Assembly (NCBI GenBank): GCA_017533565.1
Contig: JAFXHU010000026.1
Span: 65,949 to 129,948, forward strand
Origin: Clostridia bacterium
GTDB taxonomy: Bacteria; Bacillota; Clostridia; Oscillospirales; CAG-272
Length of the DNA stretch: 64,000 bases
Direction of reading: 5' to 3'
Shown: piece by piece, positions 1-7,426 of the stretch
Numbering within the stretch: the first letter of the stretch is position 1
Layout of the letters: the number at the start of each line of letters is the position of its first letter
Notes under the pieces: model-generated
What the model saw: the letters and a program-made list of their open reading frames with translations, nothing else
Told to the model about the DNA's origin: nothing
The model's database searches: none
Position numbers and translations under genes: made by a program

Positions 1-819
1 ACCGAAACACAGCTCTCGCGCCTTCTCGGAAATTCTCCGTTACAGGTTGAAATCGAGCTACTTCACACCGCAACGCATAAGTCGAAAAACGTGTCGGAGG
101 GGCATCTGCTTGCCTTCTATAAGGAATTTGCCGACGTGCGCGACAGCTACTTTGACGGTATGATTATAACGGGTGCGCCCGTTGAACGCCTTGATTTCGA
201 GGAGATTGAATATTGGGCGGAGCTTTGTGAAATAATGGAGTGGTCGAAAACCCACGTGCAAAGCACCCTGCACATTTGCTGGGGCGCACAGGCGGGGCTT
301 TACTACCATTACGGAATTAACAAGGTGATGATGGAGGAAAAGCTCTCGGGAGTTTATCCGCACACCGTAGAATACAAGCGCTCGATTTTATTCCGCGGCT
401 TTGACGAGGTGTTTTATGCTCCGCATTCGCGCTACACCACCGTCAAAAGGGAGGACATAGAGGCAAAAGCGCCAAGCCTTCGCATTCTCGCATCCTCGGA
501 GGAGGCGGGAGTTTACGCGGTGATTACCCCCGGCGGAAGGCAGGTTTTCCTTACGGGTCACTCGGAATACGACCGCAACACCCTCGAAAAGGAGTATTTG
601 CGCGACAAAAATGCGGGCTTAAATCCCCGCGTGCCGAAAAATTACTACCCCAACGACGACGATACGAAGCCGCCGATGCTCACCTGGCGCGCACACGCTA
701 CGCTTCTTTTTACGAATTGGCTGAATTATTTCGTATATCAGGCAACTCCGTACGACATAATGAAGATAAAGGACACGCCGCACAGCGGCGAGGGTCGGAC
801 CGCCGCCGCGTCGGATTAA
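1..819 (+). CDS. metA: Homoserine O-acyltransferase MetA, 5' end missing
   Basis: The protein activates homoserine by O-acylation, the first committed step of methionine synthesis, in the cytoplasm. The reading frame is open from base 1, so the gene starts upstream of the window; 272 residues are present of about 305 usual. The nucleophile region reads [16 protein letters not shown], and [10 protein letters not shown] supplies the catalytic His and Glu. In the acyl-specificity loop the sequence is [10 protein letters not shown]: the residue equivalent to position 111 is Glu, which published work on this family links to acetyl-CoA rather than succinyl-CoA use. I therefore infer an O-acetyltransferase despite the usual name 'succinyltransferase'. 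A small unrecognised gene follows after 38 bp and is probably cotranscribed. Confidence 0.93.
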   Translation, partial: TETQLSRLLGNSPLQVEIELLHTATHKSKNVSEGHLLAFYKEFADVRDSYFDGMIITGAPVERLDFEEIEYWAELCEIMEWSKTHVQSTLHICWGAQAGLYYHYGINKVMMEEKLSGVYPHTVEYKRSILFRGFDEVFYAPHSRYTTVKREDIEAKAPSLRILASSEEAGVYAVITPGGRQVFLTGHSEYDRNTLEKEYLRDKNAGLNPRVPKNYYPNDDDTKPPMLTWRAHATLLFTNWLNYFVYQATPYDIMKIKDTPHSGEGRTAAASD

Positions 820-857
820 AGCGGCACTAAAAAACAAAAGCGAAAGGAAAAAGCAAA

Positions 858-1088
858 ATGAAAAAGATTATTTGCGGTACAGAGTACGATACCGCCGCCT
901 CCACGGTTGTTAAAAAATATACGGAGGGCTATTACGGCGACCCCGCGGGCTTTGAGGAAACCCTCTACGTAACCGCGGACGGAAAGTATTTCCTCTACAC
1001 CAACGGCGGTGCGGATTCAAAGTATCCCACCGAGTCCATTAAGAGAATGGGAAAGGCAAAGGCGGAGGAATTTCTCGCGGCTCACTAA
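858..1088 (+). CDS. Small conserved-looking protein, 76 aa, unknown function
   Basis: A 76-residue soluble protein beginning MKKIICGTEYDT, preceded by a purine-rich GAAAGGAAAAAG ribosome binding site. It has no signal peptide or membrane segment. A central stretch (ETLYVTADGKYFLYTNGG) looks like a beta hairpin, and the C-terminus (KAKAEEFLAAH) looks helical. It lies 38 bp behind metA and ends just before a strong terminator, so it probably belongs to the metA transcript. I do not recognise the family and assign no function. Confidence 0.7.
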   Translation: MKKIICGTEYDTAASTVVKKYTEGYYGDPAGFEETLYVTADGKYFLYTNGGADSKYPTESIKRMGKAKAEEFLAAH

Positions 1089-2537
1089 TTACGGAGCAAG
1101 GAAAAACGGACGGAAAAATTCCGTCCGTTTTTTTGTATTCGGCTTCGCGCTTTGATTAAAGCCAACGCCGTTTTTTAATAAAGGTCTAATGCGTTTTTTG
1201 ATAAAAGCTTCCGCCCCGTTTTGATAAAAGCTTATTGCTGTTTTTGGAAAAACGGTAGGGGGCGTGTTAAAATAACGCCGCCTTTTTGCAGATTTTTTGG
1301 GGGCGAAGGGCTTATGCCGCGCGCTTTTTCTCGGCTTTGGGAGATACATCTGCTTTTCGGGAATTGTAAACAAAACTTGACGTGCGGCGTTTTGCGGCTT
1401 ACAGCTTCCGCAATAGCTCGGGGTTTTCCCCTGTGCCGTGTAATAATCGAAAACCTCCTGTGCCGTTCCGTTGTGATACGCCTTGTTCGACTCCTTTATA
1501 TCCGAAACCGAGCGACAGGTGGCGAGGTGGATTTTCGGTCCTCCCTTGCTGTTTAGGTTGACCACGTATTTATACTGCTTTATCAGCGCGTCTGGGGACA
1601 TTTCCGCATTTCCCGTTGCGTAGTCGATTACGTAATCGGTTTGCACGTTGTGGATAAAGACGCATTTTTGAACGCCCGCACCCTCGTCCTCCACCGAATA
1701 CGCCTCGAGGATAATTCCGGATGCAAGAAGGTTATCTCCCTCAAAAACGGGGGTAACGCGGTACATAACGTGGTTTCCCGCCCGCTTTATGTACTGAAGC
1801 ACCTCGTCCTCAAGCTCCTGCATAACTCCGTTGAGAATATACGTACCCGTGATGAGGTTTTGCCTGTTTGCATTCTCGCCTGAGAGGCTCCAGGCGATAA
1901 GGTGGCTGCGCTCGTAAATCGGAGGGCTTGTCTGCCAGCCGCTTGGAGTGACGCTTGAAACGCTTCCGCGGCTATCGGTGGGGAGGGTATCGCTGCCCAG
2001 ACAGCCGACCGCAACTCCGCATCTTCCGAGCGAGTCAAGCGGAGAATAGTACTCGTAGCTGTCCGCGGTTATCTGGGATTTGAGAAAAAAAGGCTTACCG
2101 CCGTTAAGGCTTACGCAGGCATCGGTGCCGTTATATACGGGAAGCTCGGGAAGGTCGAATTTGTCGGCGGGCGTGACGATAAACAGCACCTCGTCGCAAA
2201 GGTCGCACATACCGTCGTTATCCGTGTCGGAGTGCCCGCCCACGTCGCGCGGCTCACCGCAAAGCTTACATTCCGTATCGCAGGGGGTGTCGTATTTGTG
2301 CGTCGGAGTGCGCTCCGCATTACAGTTATTGCATATCGCGTCGCACTCGTCGGTGTATTCGTGATGCGTGTCCTGCGGCTCGCCGCAAATATTACATTCG
2401 GGGTCGCAGCTGCTGTCGTAGGTATGCCCCGCACTGCAATCGGGGGTATCGGGTTGGTTATCCCGCCTACAGCCGGCAAGGGTAAGCGCAAGCGAAAGAA
2501 TAGTTAAAAGTAGAAATATTTTTGAAAAAGCCTTCAT
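1089..2537 (-). CDS. Lipoprotein with CxxC repeats and DNA/RNA non-specific endonuclease (EndA/NucA-like) domain
   Basis: Predicted surface-anchored nuclease. Residues 1-23 form a lipoprotein signal ending in the lipobox LAGC. Residues about 34-115 hold CxxC-type modules (for example CDPECNICGEP, CDTECKLCGEP, DTDNDGMCDLCDEV). The nuclease domain follows, with ERSHLIAWSLSGENANRQNL in place of the DRGH motif of EndA-type nucleases, then a YRVTPVFEGDNLLASGIILEA strand region. A small Cys-containing domain (HLATCRSVSDI...YCGSCKP) is typical of clostridial members. I start at the ATG at 2537, which has AAGGA upstream, rather than the ATG 18 bases earlier. The last ~90 residues after CGSCKP are basic, low in complexity and run through a transcription terminator; I suspect loss of the normal stop codon. 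Confidence 0.8.
   Translation of the reverse strand: MKAFSKIFLLLTILSLALTLAGCRRDNQPDTPDCSAGHTYDSSCDPECNICGEPQDTHHEYTDECDAICNNCNAERTPTHKYDTPCDTECKLCGEPRDVGGHSDTDNDGMCDLCDEVLFIVTPADKFDLPELPVYNGTDACVSLNGGKPFFLKSQITADSYEYYSPLDSLGRCGVAVGCLGSDTLPTDSRGSVSSVTPSGWQTSPPIYERSHLIAWSLSGENANRQNLITGTYILNGVMQELEDEVLQYIKRAGNHVMYRVTPVFEGDNLLASGIILEAYSVEDEGAGVQKCVFIHNVQTDYVIDYATGNAEMSPDALIKQYKYVVNLNSKGGPKIHLATCRSVSDIKESNKAYHNGTAQEVFDYYTAQGKTPSYCGSCKPQNAARQVLFTIPEKQMYLPKPRKSARHKPFAPKKSAKRRRYFNTPPTVFPKTAISFYQNGAEAFIKKRIRPLLKNGVGFNQSAKPNTKKRTEFFRPFFLAP
1106..1135. terminator. Bidirectional terminator between the 858-1088 gene and the nuclease gene
   Basis: A ten-pair stem (ACGGACGGAA with TTCCGTCCGT) and a 3-base loop are followed by a T run on the plus strand; the minus strand also reads into T5. 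It ends the metA transcript. It lies inside the 3' end of the convergent minus-strand reading frame, which bears on that gene's true end. Confidence 0.85.
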
Positions 2538-2672
2538 AATTTCGTCCTTTTGCACCTACTCGGTGCGTTTTATGCGGTAAATTTTCCGTGATACCGTTTA
2601 CAAGTACATTATACCGCTTCTTTATGAAAAAATCAATAGTAATTATTTTATTCAAAAACGGGTGCCTTTGAC

Positions 2673-2701
2673 TTGCATATCTGCGGCGGGTGTGGTATAA
2701 T
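2673..2701 (+). promoter_or_regulatory. Promoter for the macro-TIR gene
   Basis: The -35 box TTGCAT, a 17-base spacer and a perfect TATAAT at 2696-2701, with TGG directly before it (extended -10). The start codon is 25 bases downstream of the -10 box. Confidence 0.75.
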
Positions 2702-2725
2702 GAAGAAAAACTTTTCGGGGGAAGT

Positions 2726-3742
2726 ATGAAAAGGCTTTACGAAAGAAAAATCAACACCGCACACGGGGAAAAGACGGTTTGCGTCCTTGCGGGAAACCTT
2801 CTTGAAATAGAGGAGAGAATCGACGTTTTGACCGTGTCTGCGTTTGCGGGAGGCTACGAGCCGATACCTAACACGCTGTTCGGCGCGCTTTTAAAGGTTG
2901 GAATAAACGTGGAGGAGCTTGCAAAAAGTCCGTTTTTGGACCTTCGCCAAGCCTGTGACGTGTGGATTTCGGAGGAAGTTCACGGCAAAAGCCTTCAAAT
3001 CGGGCGCATCGGATGCGTGGAAATGATGGACTATCTGCGCGATACCGCGCTTGACAATCCCATCGAGGCTATACGGGCGTATTTTCATCTTCTCGACCTT
3101 GCGACCATTGCGGGTGCGGAGTGCGCTACCTTGGCAATGCCGCTTCTTGGCGCGGGGCTTCAGGGCGTATCCGCAAGGCTCACGCTCATTCCCATCGTAA
3201 ATGAATGCGTCGGCTTTTTGAAAAGAAATCCGAGCTGTGAAAAAATAATTTTCTTCGATATTAACGAGCAGCGCGCCGCGTCCTTTGCCGAAACGCTTTG
3301 CGAAATGTATTCGATGCTCGACGCGCCCGAGGAAAAGTCCGAGAAAAAAGCACCGCTTGCCTTTATAAGCTATTCCTCAAAGGACAAAAACGTTGCGGAC
3401 AATCTTTGCAACAAGCTTGAAAGCCGCGGCATAAGGGTGTGGTATGCACCGCGAAACGTCGTCGGTCCGTATGCTACCGCTATTATGAAGGGAATTAGGG
3501 AGGCGGATTATTTTATCGTCATCGTTTCAAACAACTCGCTTTCCTCACAGCACGTGCTAAACGAAATCGACAACGCTCACTCCCGTCTGCCTGCCTTGAA
3601 GTTTAAGCCGCTTCGCCTCGACGGTATAGACCTCTCGCCCGAGTTTTCCTACTACCTCTCGCGCCAGCACTGGATGGATGCGAGCATCCCGCCGCTTGAA
3701 AAAAGGCTGGAGGATTTCGTACAGGGTATTCTCGAGGATTGA
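2726..3742 (+). CDS. Macro-like domain fused to TIR domain
   Basis: A 338-residue cytoplasmic protein; the start is the ATG at 2726, behind GGGGGAAG. Residues about 15-195 look like a macro domain: the tail AMPLLGAGLQGVSARLTLIPI and the later IIFFDINEQRAASFAETL match the ligand-binding loop and last strand of macro folds, which bind ADP-ribose-type ligands. Residues about 208-335 are a bacterial TIR domain (AFISYSSKDKNVADNLCNKL, then GIRVWYAPRNV and SNNSLSSQHVLNEIDNAH). Glu280 in SSQHVLNE sits where TIR NADases carry their catalytic Glu. TIR domains consume or convert NAD+, and macro domains can sense or process the product, so one chain may hold both activities. Immune or signalling function is inference; no Thoeris partner gene is adjacent. 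Confidence 0.82.
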   Translation: MKRLYERKINTAHGEKTVCVLAGNLLEIEERIDVLTVSAFAGGYEPIPNTLFGALLKVGINVEELAKSPFLDLRQACDVWISEEVHGKSLQIGRIGCVEMMDYLRDTALDNPIEAIRAYFHLLDLATIAGAECATLAMPLLGAGLQGVSARLTLIPIVNECVGFLKRNPSCEKIIFFDINEQRAASFAETLCEMYSMLDAPEEKSEKKAPLAFISYSSKDKNVADNLCNKLESRGIRVWYAPRNVVGPYATAIMKGIREADYFIVIVSNNSLSSQHVLNEIDNAHSRLPALKFKPLRLDGIDLSPEFSYYLSRQHWMDASIPPLEKRLEDFVQGILED

Positions 3743-3826
3743 CCTTCGGAAAAATCTAACGAAGGAAAAGGGAATTGCGTATTTTTACCGCGATTTTGAC
3801 ACGGTTGCCAAGCCTCCGTTTTAACG

Positions 3827-3856
3827 AAAAAAAGCACCCCACGGGGTGCTTTTTTT
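3827..3856. terminator. Bidirectional terminator between macro-TIR and DUF1622 genes
   Basis: GCACCCC pairs with GGGGTGC across a very short loop, flanked by A7 on the left and T7 on the right, so it can stop transcription from both converging genes. Confidence 0.88.
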
Positions 3857-3863
3857 GCGCGGC

Positions 3864-4256
3864 TTACTCGGAGGGCTTGTCCGTATGCGAGTCCCTTGCG
3901 GCGTATGCCTCGTCGTCCTTTTTTTCGTTTTTGATTTCCCAGTGAATGAGTATTGCCAAAATTGCGCGAAGTGCAATTATTACCGCAAGCACGGCAAGCT
4001 CGCGCAATTCGCGTACTATTACCGTGTTTATGATTTCCGCGCCCATTTTAAATTCGAGAGCGAGCGCAAGCGCCCGTCCGAGAGAGATAACGAGATTATT
4101 GGATTGCTTGTTTTTCGCCATACGAAAGGCCTGCACAAGCGCTCTTGCAGAGCCGAAAATTACGATTGCAATTCCGATAAGCTCAAGGGTATAGACGGCA
4201 AGCCTTGCGACGGAATGAAGAAGGGATTCGTATCCCGTAATTACGGTTTCGAGCAT
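3864..4256 (-). CDS. DUF1622-family membrane protein
   Basis: A 130-residue integral membrane protein with about three hydrophobic segments: TLELIGIAIVIFGSARALV, the LGRALALALEFKMGAEIINTV region, and LAVLAVIIALRAILAILIHW. The segment LEFKMGAEIINT is characteristic of DUF1622. The tail is charged and hydrophilic (KNEKKDDEAYAARDSHTDKPSE). AGGAGG lies just upstream of the ATG. The biochemical role of DUF1622 is not established; a channel or envelope role would be a guess. It is a single-gene unit with its own promoter and a shared terminator. Confidence 0.78.
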   Translation of the reverse strand: MLETVITGYESLLHSVARLAVYTLELIGIAIVIFGSARALVQAFRMAKNKQSNNLVISLGRALALALEFKMGAEIINTVIVRELRELAVLAVIIALRAILAILIHWEIKNEKKDDEAYAARDSHTDKPSE

Positions 4257-4293
4257 ATTACCTCCTTTTTCGTGTTGAATAGGTTACGTTACT

Positions 4294-4322
4294 ATTATAC
4301 CACGTATTTCGAAAAATCGCAA
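4294..4322 (-). promoter_or_regulatory. Promoter for the DUF1622 gene
   Basis: On the minus strand TTGCGA, 17 bases, then a perfect TATAAT at 4299-4294, with TGG before the -10. The start codon is about 38 bases downstream. Confidence 0.72.
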
Positions 4323-4398
4323 GTGGGTGATAAAAGCCAATGCCGCTTTTGACATAGATGTGGCAAAACGCGCCACCCGTGTTAAATTATTCCGTATT

Positions 4399-5418
4399 TT
4401 AAACCAGCATCAGCACGAGGGGCATTGTCAAAATGCAAAAAATTGTTGACACTATGACGAGGCGGGAGGTGTAAAGCGCGTCGCAGTCGTACTTTTCCGC
4501 AAACATTGTCGCGCTTGATGCCGCGGGGGTTGCGGCAAGCACGGTTATAACCGTAACCGTATCGTTTGAAAGAGGTATTCCGACGAGTATCGAAAGCTTC
4601 ATAATACCAAGCACCGCAAGCGGGAGGGCAAGGTGGCGAAGCAAAAGGAAAAGGTACATATAAGCGTCGTTAAGGAAGCCGTGAAATTTGATGTCGGAGA
4701 GGCGAAGCCCTATTACCGTCATTGAAAGCGGGGCAACGAGCGAGCGAAGCATATCCATCGCGTCGGGGATAATTCCGAGACCCGCCTCGCGAAGCAGAGA
4801 GTTTTTAACTCCCGTAACGAGAAGGATAATACCCACCGCGGAGGCAAGGGTAACGGGGTGAAAAAGCACTTTTTTAAGAGAAACGGTATGCTTTTCGCGG
4901 AGCATAGGTATTGCCACCTCGGCACATTCGGACGTCCTTTTTTCCTCGCGGACCTCCCCTCCCGTGCAAAGCAGAACGCCGAGAGTCCAAAGAAAGAGGT
5001 TAAAGGAGATGTTGTAAACCGAGGCGTAAATCGCCATTTCGGGGCGGTCGGCGAAAATTGCTTGTATGAGGGGGATTCCCATAAACGCCGCGTTTGAGAA
5101 TATCGTTGCGAATTTCAACATCCTGTCCCGCCCCTCGGGAGCTTTCCTGAAAACAGGGATTGCAACCGCGGAAAAAATTGCGTGTGCGATAAGCGAGATT
5201 ACGAAAACGGCAAGCACGTCGCTCCATATCTGTGAAAACTCCGCCTCGCAATCAAGGTAGGCGTAAACGATAAGCACGGGCTGTGCAATATATAAAACGA
5301 GGTTTGCAAGCCCCTTTCCAAACCCCTCCGGACACATTTTGCATTTTTTGAGAAGATAGCCGGGGAGCATCATTATAAAGAGGATAGCAACGTTGATTAT
5401 TAAAGCGGAAACGTCCAT
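4399..5418 (-). CDS. AEC-family transporter (auxin efflux carrier fold)
   Basis: A 339-residue integral membrane protein of the AEC (membrane transport protein, PF03547) family, which exports small organic acids or amino-acid-like compounds; the substrate cannot be read from sequence. About ten hydrophobic helices are visible, in two halves split by a hydrophilic loop near residues 160-180 (GGEVREEKRTSECAEV). Typical family features are the N-terminal MLPGYLLKKCKM and the helix-break segments NAAFMGIPLIQAIF in the first half and AATPAASSATMFAEKY in the second. It is monocistronic, with a promoter upstream at 5451-5479. No terminator hairpin is obvious in the 140 bp downstream. Confidence 0.85.
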   Translation of the reverse strand: MDVSALIINVAILFIMMLPGYLLKKCKMCPEGFGKGLANLVLYIAQPVLIVYAYLDCEAEFSQIWSDVLAVFVISLIAHAIFSAVAIPVFRKAPEGRDRMLKFATIFSNAAFMGIPLIQAIFADRPEMAIYASVYNISFNLFLWTLGVLLCTGGEVREEKRTSECAEVAIPMLREKHTVSLKKVLFHPVTLASAVGIILLVTGVKNSLLREAGLGIIPDAMDMLRSLVAPLSMTVIGLRLSDIKFHGFLNDAYMYLFLLLRHLALPLAVLGIMKLSILVGIPLSNDTVTVITVLAATPAASSATMFAEKYDCDALYTSRLVIVSTIFCILTMPLVLMLV

Positions 5419-5450
5419 TCGCCGAGGCTCCTATATAAAAAAGTGCAATC

Positions 5451-5479
5451 ATTCTAACATAAACCCACCCCCGTGTCAA
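5451..5479 (-). promoter_or_regulatory. Promoter for the AEC transporter
   Basis: Minus strand TTGACA (5479-5474), 17-base spacer, TAGAAT (5456-5451). The -35 box coincides with one copy of the recurrent motif CCCGTGTCAA, whose reverse complement begins TTGACA. Confidence 0.7.
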
Positions 5480-5508
5480 TATTTTTTCAAAAGGTTTTCG
5501 CATTGTGC

Positions 5509-5537
5509 TTTACTTTTTTAATTACGTGTGCTATAAT
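5509..5537 (+). promoter_or_regulatory. Promoter for the 5597 gene
   Basis: TTTACT, 17-base spacer, perfect TATAAT at 5532-5537. The gene starts 60 bases later. Confidence 0.6.
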
Positions 5538-5596
5538 TTAGTAAAAATCGACACGCCCCGCACGGCGGCTGCTTTGCGAAGGGGGCGGGAGGGAAA

Positions 5597-5920
5597 ATGA
5601 GGAGCTTTTTACATTTCAGATACGTATATTCCTTTTATTCGGACGGGGAGCTTATGCTCGAGGACGTGATTGACGAGAGGATTGAGGTCGCGGCGGGCTG
5701 TCGCTTTACAATCCACGACCAGGAGGACGGCAGCTTCCTCGTTTCCGAGCTTCGCGATACCGCGCTCGGGAAAATGGCGGTGCTAACCTTCCCGAACAAG
5801 GACAATCTTTGCCTTTACGAGGGGCGCGCGGAGGAGCTTTCCTACGACGAGTATTACACGGTGATGGGGGACGATAACCACAACGTTTACGTCGGTACTG
5901 TGGTGCTTGAGGCGGAGTAG
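5597..5920 (+). CDS. Unknown acidic protein, 107 aa, with remodelled 3' end
   Basis: A soluble acidic protein beginning MRSFLHFRYVYSFYSDGEL, with GGGAGG upstream of the ATG. The predicted content is mainly beta strands (CRFTIHDQEDGSFLVSEL, KMAVLTFPNKDNLCLYEG). I do not recognise the family. Its end is odd. The last codons (VYVGTVVLEAE, then TAG) lie in a 32-base sequence that is repeated at 6066-6097, beyond an inserted palindromic element. In the second copy the frame continues to VLEADKRHF and a TGA, which is probably the original C-terminus. The gene therefore seems to have lost its native last few residues to an insertion, probably with little functional effect. Confidence 0.65.
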   Translation: MRSFLHFRYVYSFYSDGELMLEDVIDERIEVAAGCRFTIHDQEDGSFLVSELRDTALGKMAVLTFPNKDNLCLYEGRAEELSYDEYYTVMGDDNHNVYVGTVVLEAE

Positions 5921-6097
5921 GGCAGGCTCGCGCTGCGAGGCTTTTGTGCGGAGCAAAGCAGCTACTCATCCGTCACCTGCGGTGACACCTTCTCTCGCAA
6001 GAGAAGGCTTTTACCTCATCCGTCACGCACCGCGTGCCACCTTCTCCAAGGAGAAGGCTGAAAGGGTTTACGTCGGTACGGTGGTGCTTGAGGCGGA
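5885..6097. repeat. 32-bp direct repeat flanking an insertion (5885-5916 and 6066-6097)
   Basis: The two 32-base copies start GTTTACGTCGGTAC and end GAGGCGGA and differ at a single base. They bracket 149 bases that contain the palindromic element. The arrangement fits a target duplication made when the element inserted, or a slipped duplication. Confidence 0.75.
5965..6059. repeat. Two tandem REP-like palindromic units
   Basis: Unit 1 (5965-6009) and unit 2 (6015-6059) both begin CTCATCCGTCAC. Each contains a GC hairpin (GTCACC with GGTGAC; CACGC with GCGTG) followed by an AAGGAGAAGG-type hairpin (CCTTCTC with GAGAAGG; CCTTCTCC with GGAGAAGG). This is the structure of the small dispersed palindromes common in gut Clostridia. 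No transposase is encoded. Confidence 0.75.
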
Positions 6098-6152
6098 CAA
6101 ACGCCATTTTTGACGTTTCTGCGGATTTTACCGCAATTGAGATTTCTTATTC

Positions 6153-6181
6153 TTGACAAAATTTAAAATATATTGTATTAT
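6153..6181 (+). promoter_or_regulatory. Promoter for the metal exporter
   Basis: TTGACA, 17 bases, TATTAT at 6176-6181. Since the -10 box overlaps the upstream possible TTG start, it also fixes the real start at 6212. Confidence 0.8.
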
Positions 6182-6211
6182 AGACGCGAATTTGTATTTT
6201 TTGAGGTTTTT

Positions 6212-7327
6212 ATGAATTTTTTACTGCACACGGAGGGGCATTCGCATACCGAGGAGGTAAGCCACGGCCACGGTGTCCTCGTTGAAAAAATCGAGCATTT
6301 TCTTCTTGAGCATTGGGGCGGCTTCGGAGAGTTTCTCGCCGAGGTGGTGCTTCACGCCATTGTCGAAACGCTCGGAATTGTCGTTTTTCTGTTTTTGACC
6401 TACCTTTTGCTGGAGTTTATAGAGCATAAGGCGAAGGACAAAACCGAAAGGCTTATGCGCCGCGCGGGTGCTTTCGGACCTGCTATCGGCGGTCTTCTCG
6501 GTGCGGCACCGCAATGCGGCTTTTCCACCGTTGCCGCAAACCTTTACACAAGCGGAGTCGTTACCCTCGGTACTCTTATCGCGGTCTTTCTCTCGACCTC
6601 GGACGAGATGCTGATGATTTTCATAAACCACGCGGAGGACGTAAAGCTTTCCTCCATTCTCCTTATCCTCGGGTATAAGGTGCTTTGCGGTCTTGCCGTC
6701 GGCTTTGCCGTTGACTTCGTTATCCGCATCGTGCGCAAGAAGCGCGGCACCGTGCCTCACAGAAAGCATCCGATTGGCTGCACCTGCTCGGAGCATAGGG
6801 TTGAAAGGGCGGCGAAGGCACACCGCCACACCGACGAGCATCACCACTCGGAGTACGGTCACGCCGAGGCGGAGCATAATGCGGAGGAGGGTGAATGCCA
6901 CGGTCACGAGGAGGCACACGGCTTCGGTGCGCTCGTAAAATGCGCCCTCGGTCACACGCTTTCGGTCGGTCTTTTCGTTTTCCTGATAACCCTCGCCTTA
7001 AACGCGCTTATGCACTACGTCGGCGAGGATATGCTGGGTAAAATTCTCGTCGATATTCCCGTCGTAAGCCACCTTATAGCGGGTCTTGTCGGACTTATTC
7101 CCAACTGTGCGGTTTCGGTTGCTCTTTGCGAGCTTGCGCTTAACGGTCTTATCAGCGAGGGCGTTATGCTTGCGGGACTTTTCTCGGGCGCGGGCGTCGG
7201 ACTTCTCGTTCTTATCAGAACCAACAGCGACCCCTGGGAGGATTTTTACGTTCCCGCAATTCTCGTTGCGGCGGGAGTGCTTTTCGGTACGCTTGCCGAT
7301 TTACTTCCGTTCATTAACATTTTTTAA
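6212..7327 (+). CDS. Putative 10-TM heavy-metal exporter (ArsP_2/PF11449-like), His-rich
   Basis: A 371-residue membrane permease. The start is the ATG at 6212, because the longer frame begins within the -10 box. The N-terminus (HTEGHSHTEEVSHGHG) and the central cytoplasmic or extracytoplasmic loop (about residues 185-245, with HRHTDEHHHSEYGHAEAEH) are very rich in His and Glu, as expected for binding divalent metals. The two membrane halves carry matching motifs: GAFGPAIGGLLGAAPQCGFST and later LIAGLVGLIPNCAVSVALC, with Pro-Gln-Cys and Pro-Asn-Cys at equivalent sites. This fits the putative manganese/arsenic-type permeases. The transported ion is inferred, not shown. Monocistronic. Confidence 0.8.
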   Translation: MNFLLHTEGHSHTEEVSHGHGVLVEKIEHFLLEHWGGFGEFLAEVVLHAIVETLGIVVFLFLTYLLLEFIEHKAKDKTERLMRRAGAFGPAIGGLLGAAPQCGFSTVAANLYTSGVVTLGTLIAVFLSTSDEMLMIFINHAEDVKLSSILLILGYKVLCGLAVGFAVDFVIRIVRKKRGTVPHRKHPIGCTCSEHRVERAAKAHRHTDEHHHSEYGHAEAEHNAEEGECHGHEEAHGFGALVKCALGHTLSVGLFVFLITLALNALMHYVGEDMLGKILVDIPVVSHLIAGLVGLIPNCAVSVALCELALNGLISEGVMLAGLFSGAGVGLLVLIRTNSDPWEDFYVPAILVAAGVLFGTLADLLPFINIF

Positions 7328-7369
7328 GCAAAAAAGTCAAAATCCTGCTACTTTGCGTCAATTTATTCG

Positions 7370-7398
7370 TTGATCCTCGGCGTTTTTTGTGATAGAAT
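7370..7398 (+). promoter_or_regulatory. Promoter for the oxidoreductase gene
   Basis: TTGATC, 17 bases, TAGAAT at 7393-7398; the start codon is 28 bases downstream. Confidence 0.65.
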
Positions 7399-7426
7399 TA
7401 GTTGAATTCTTGCTTTGGAGGCTGAT

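Noticed and set aside
3846..4352. 168-codon plus-strand frame across the DUF1622 gene
   Set aside because: It starts inside a terminator and lies antisense to a well-supported membrane protein gene with its own promoter and ribosome binding site.
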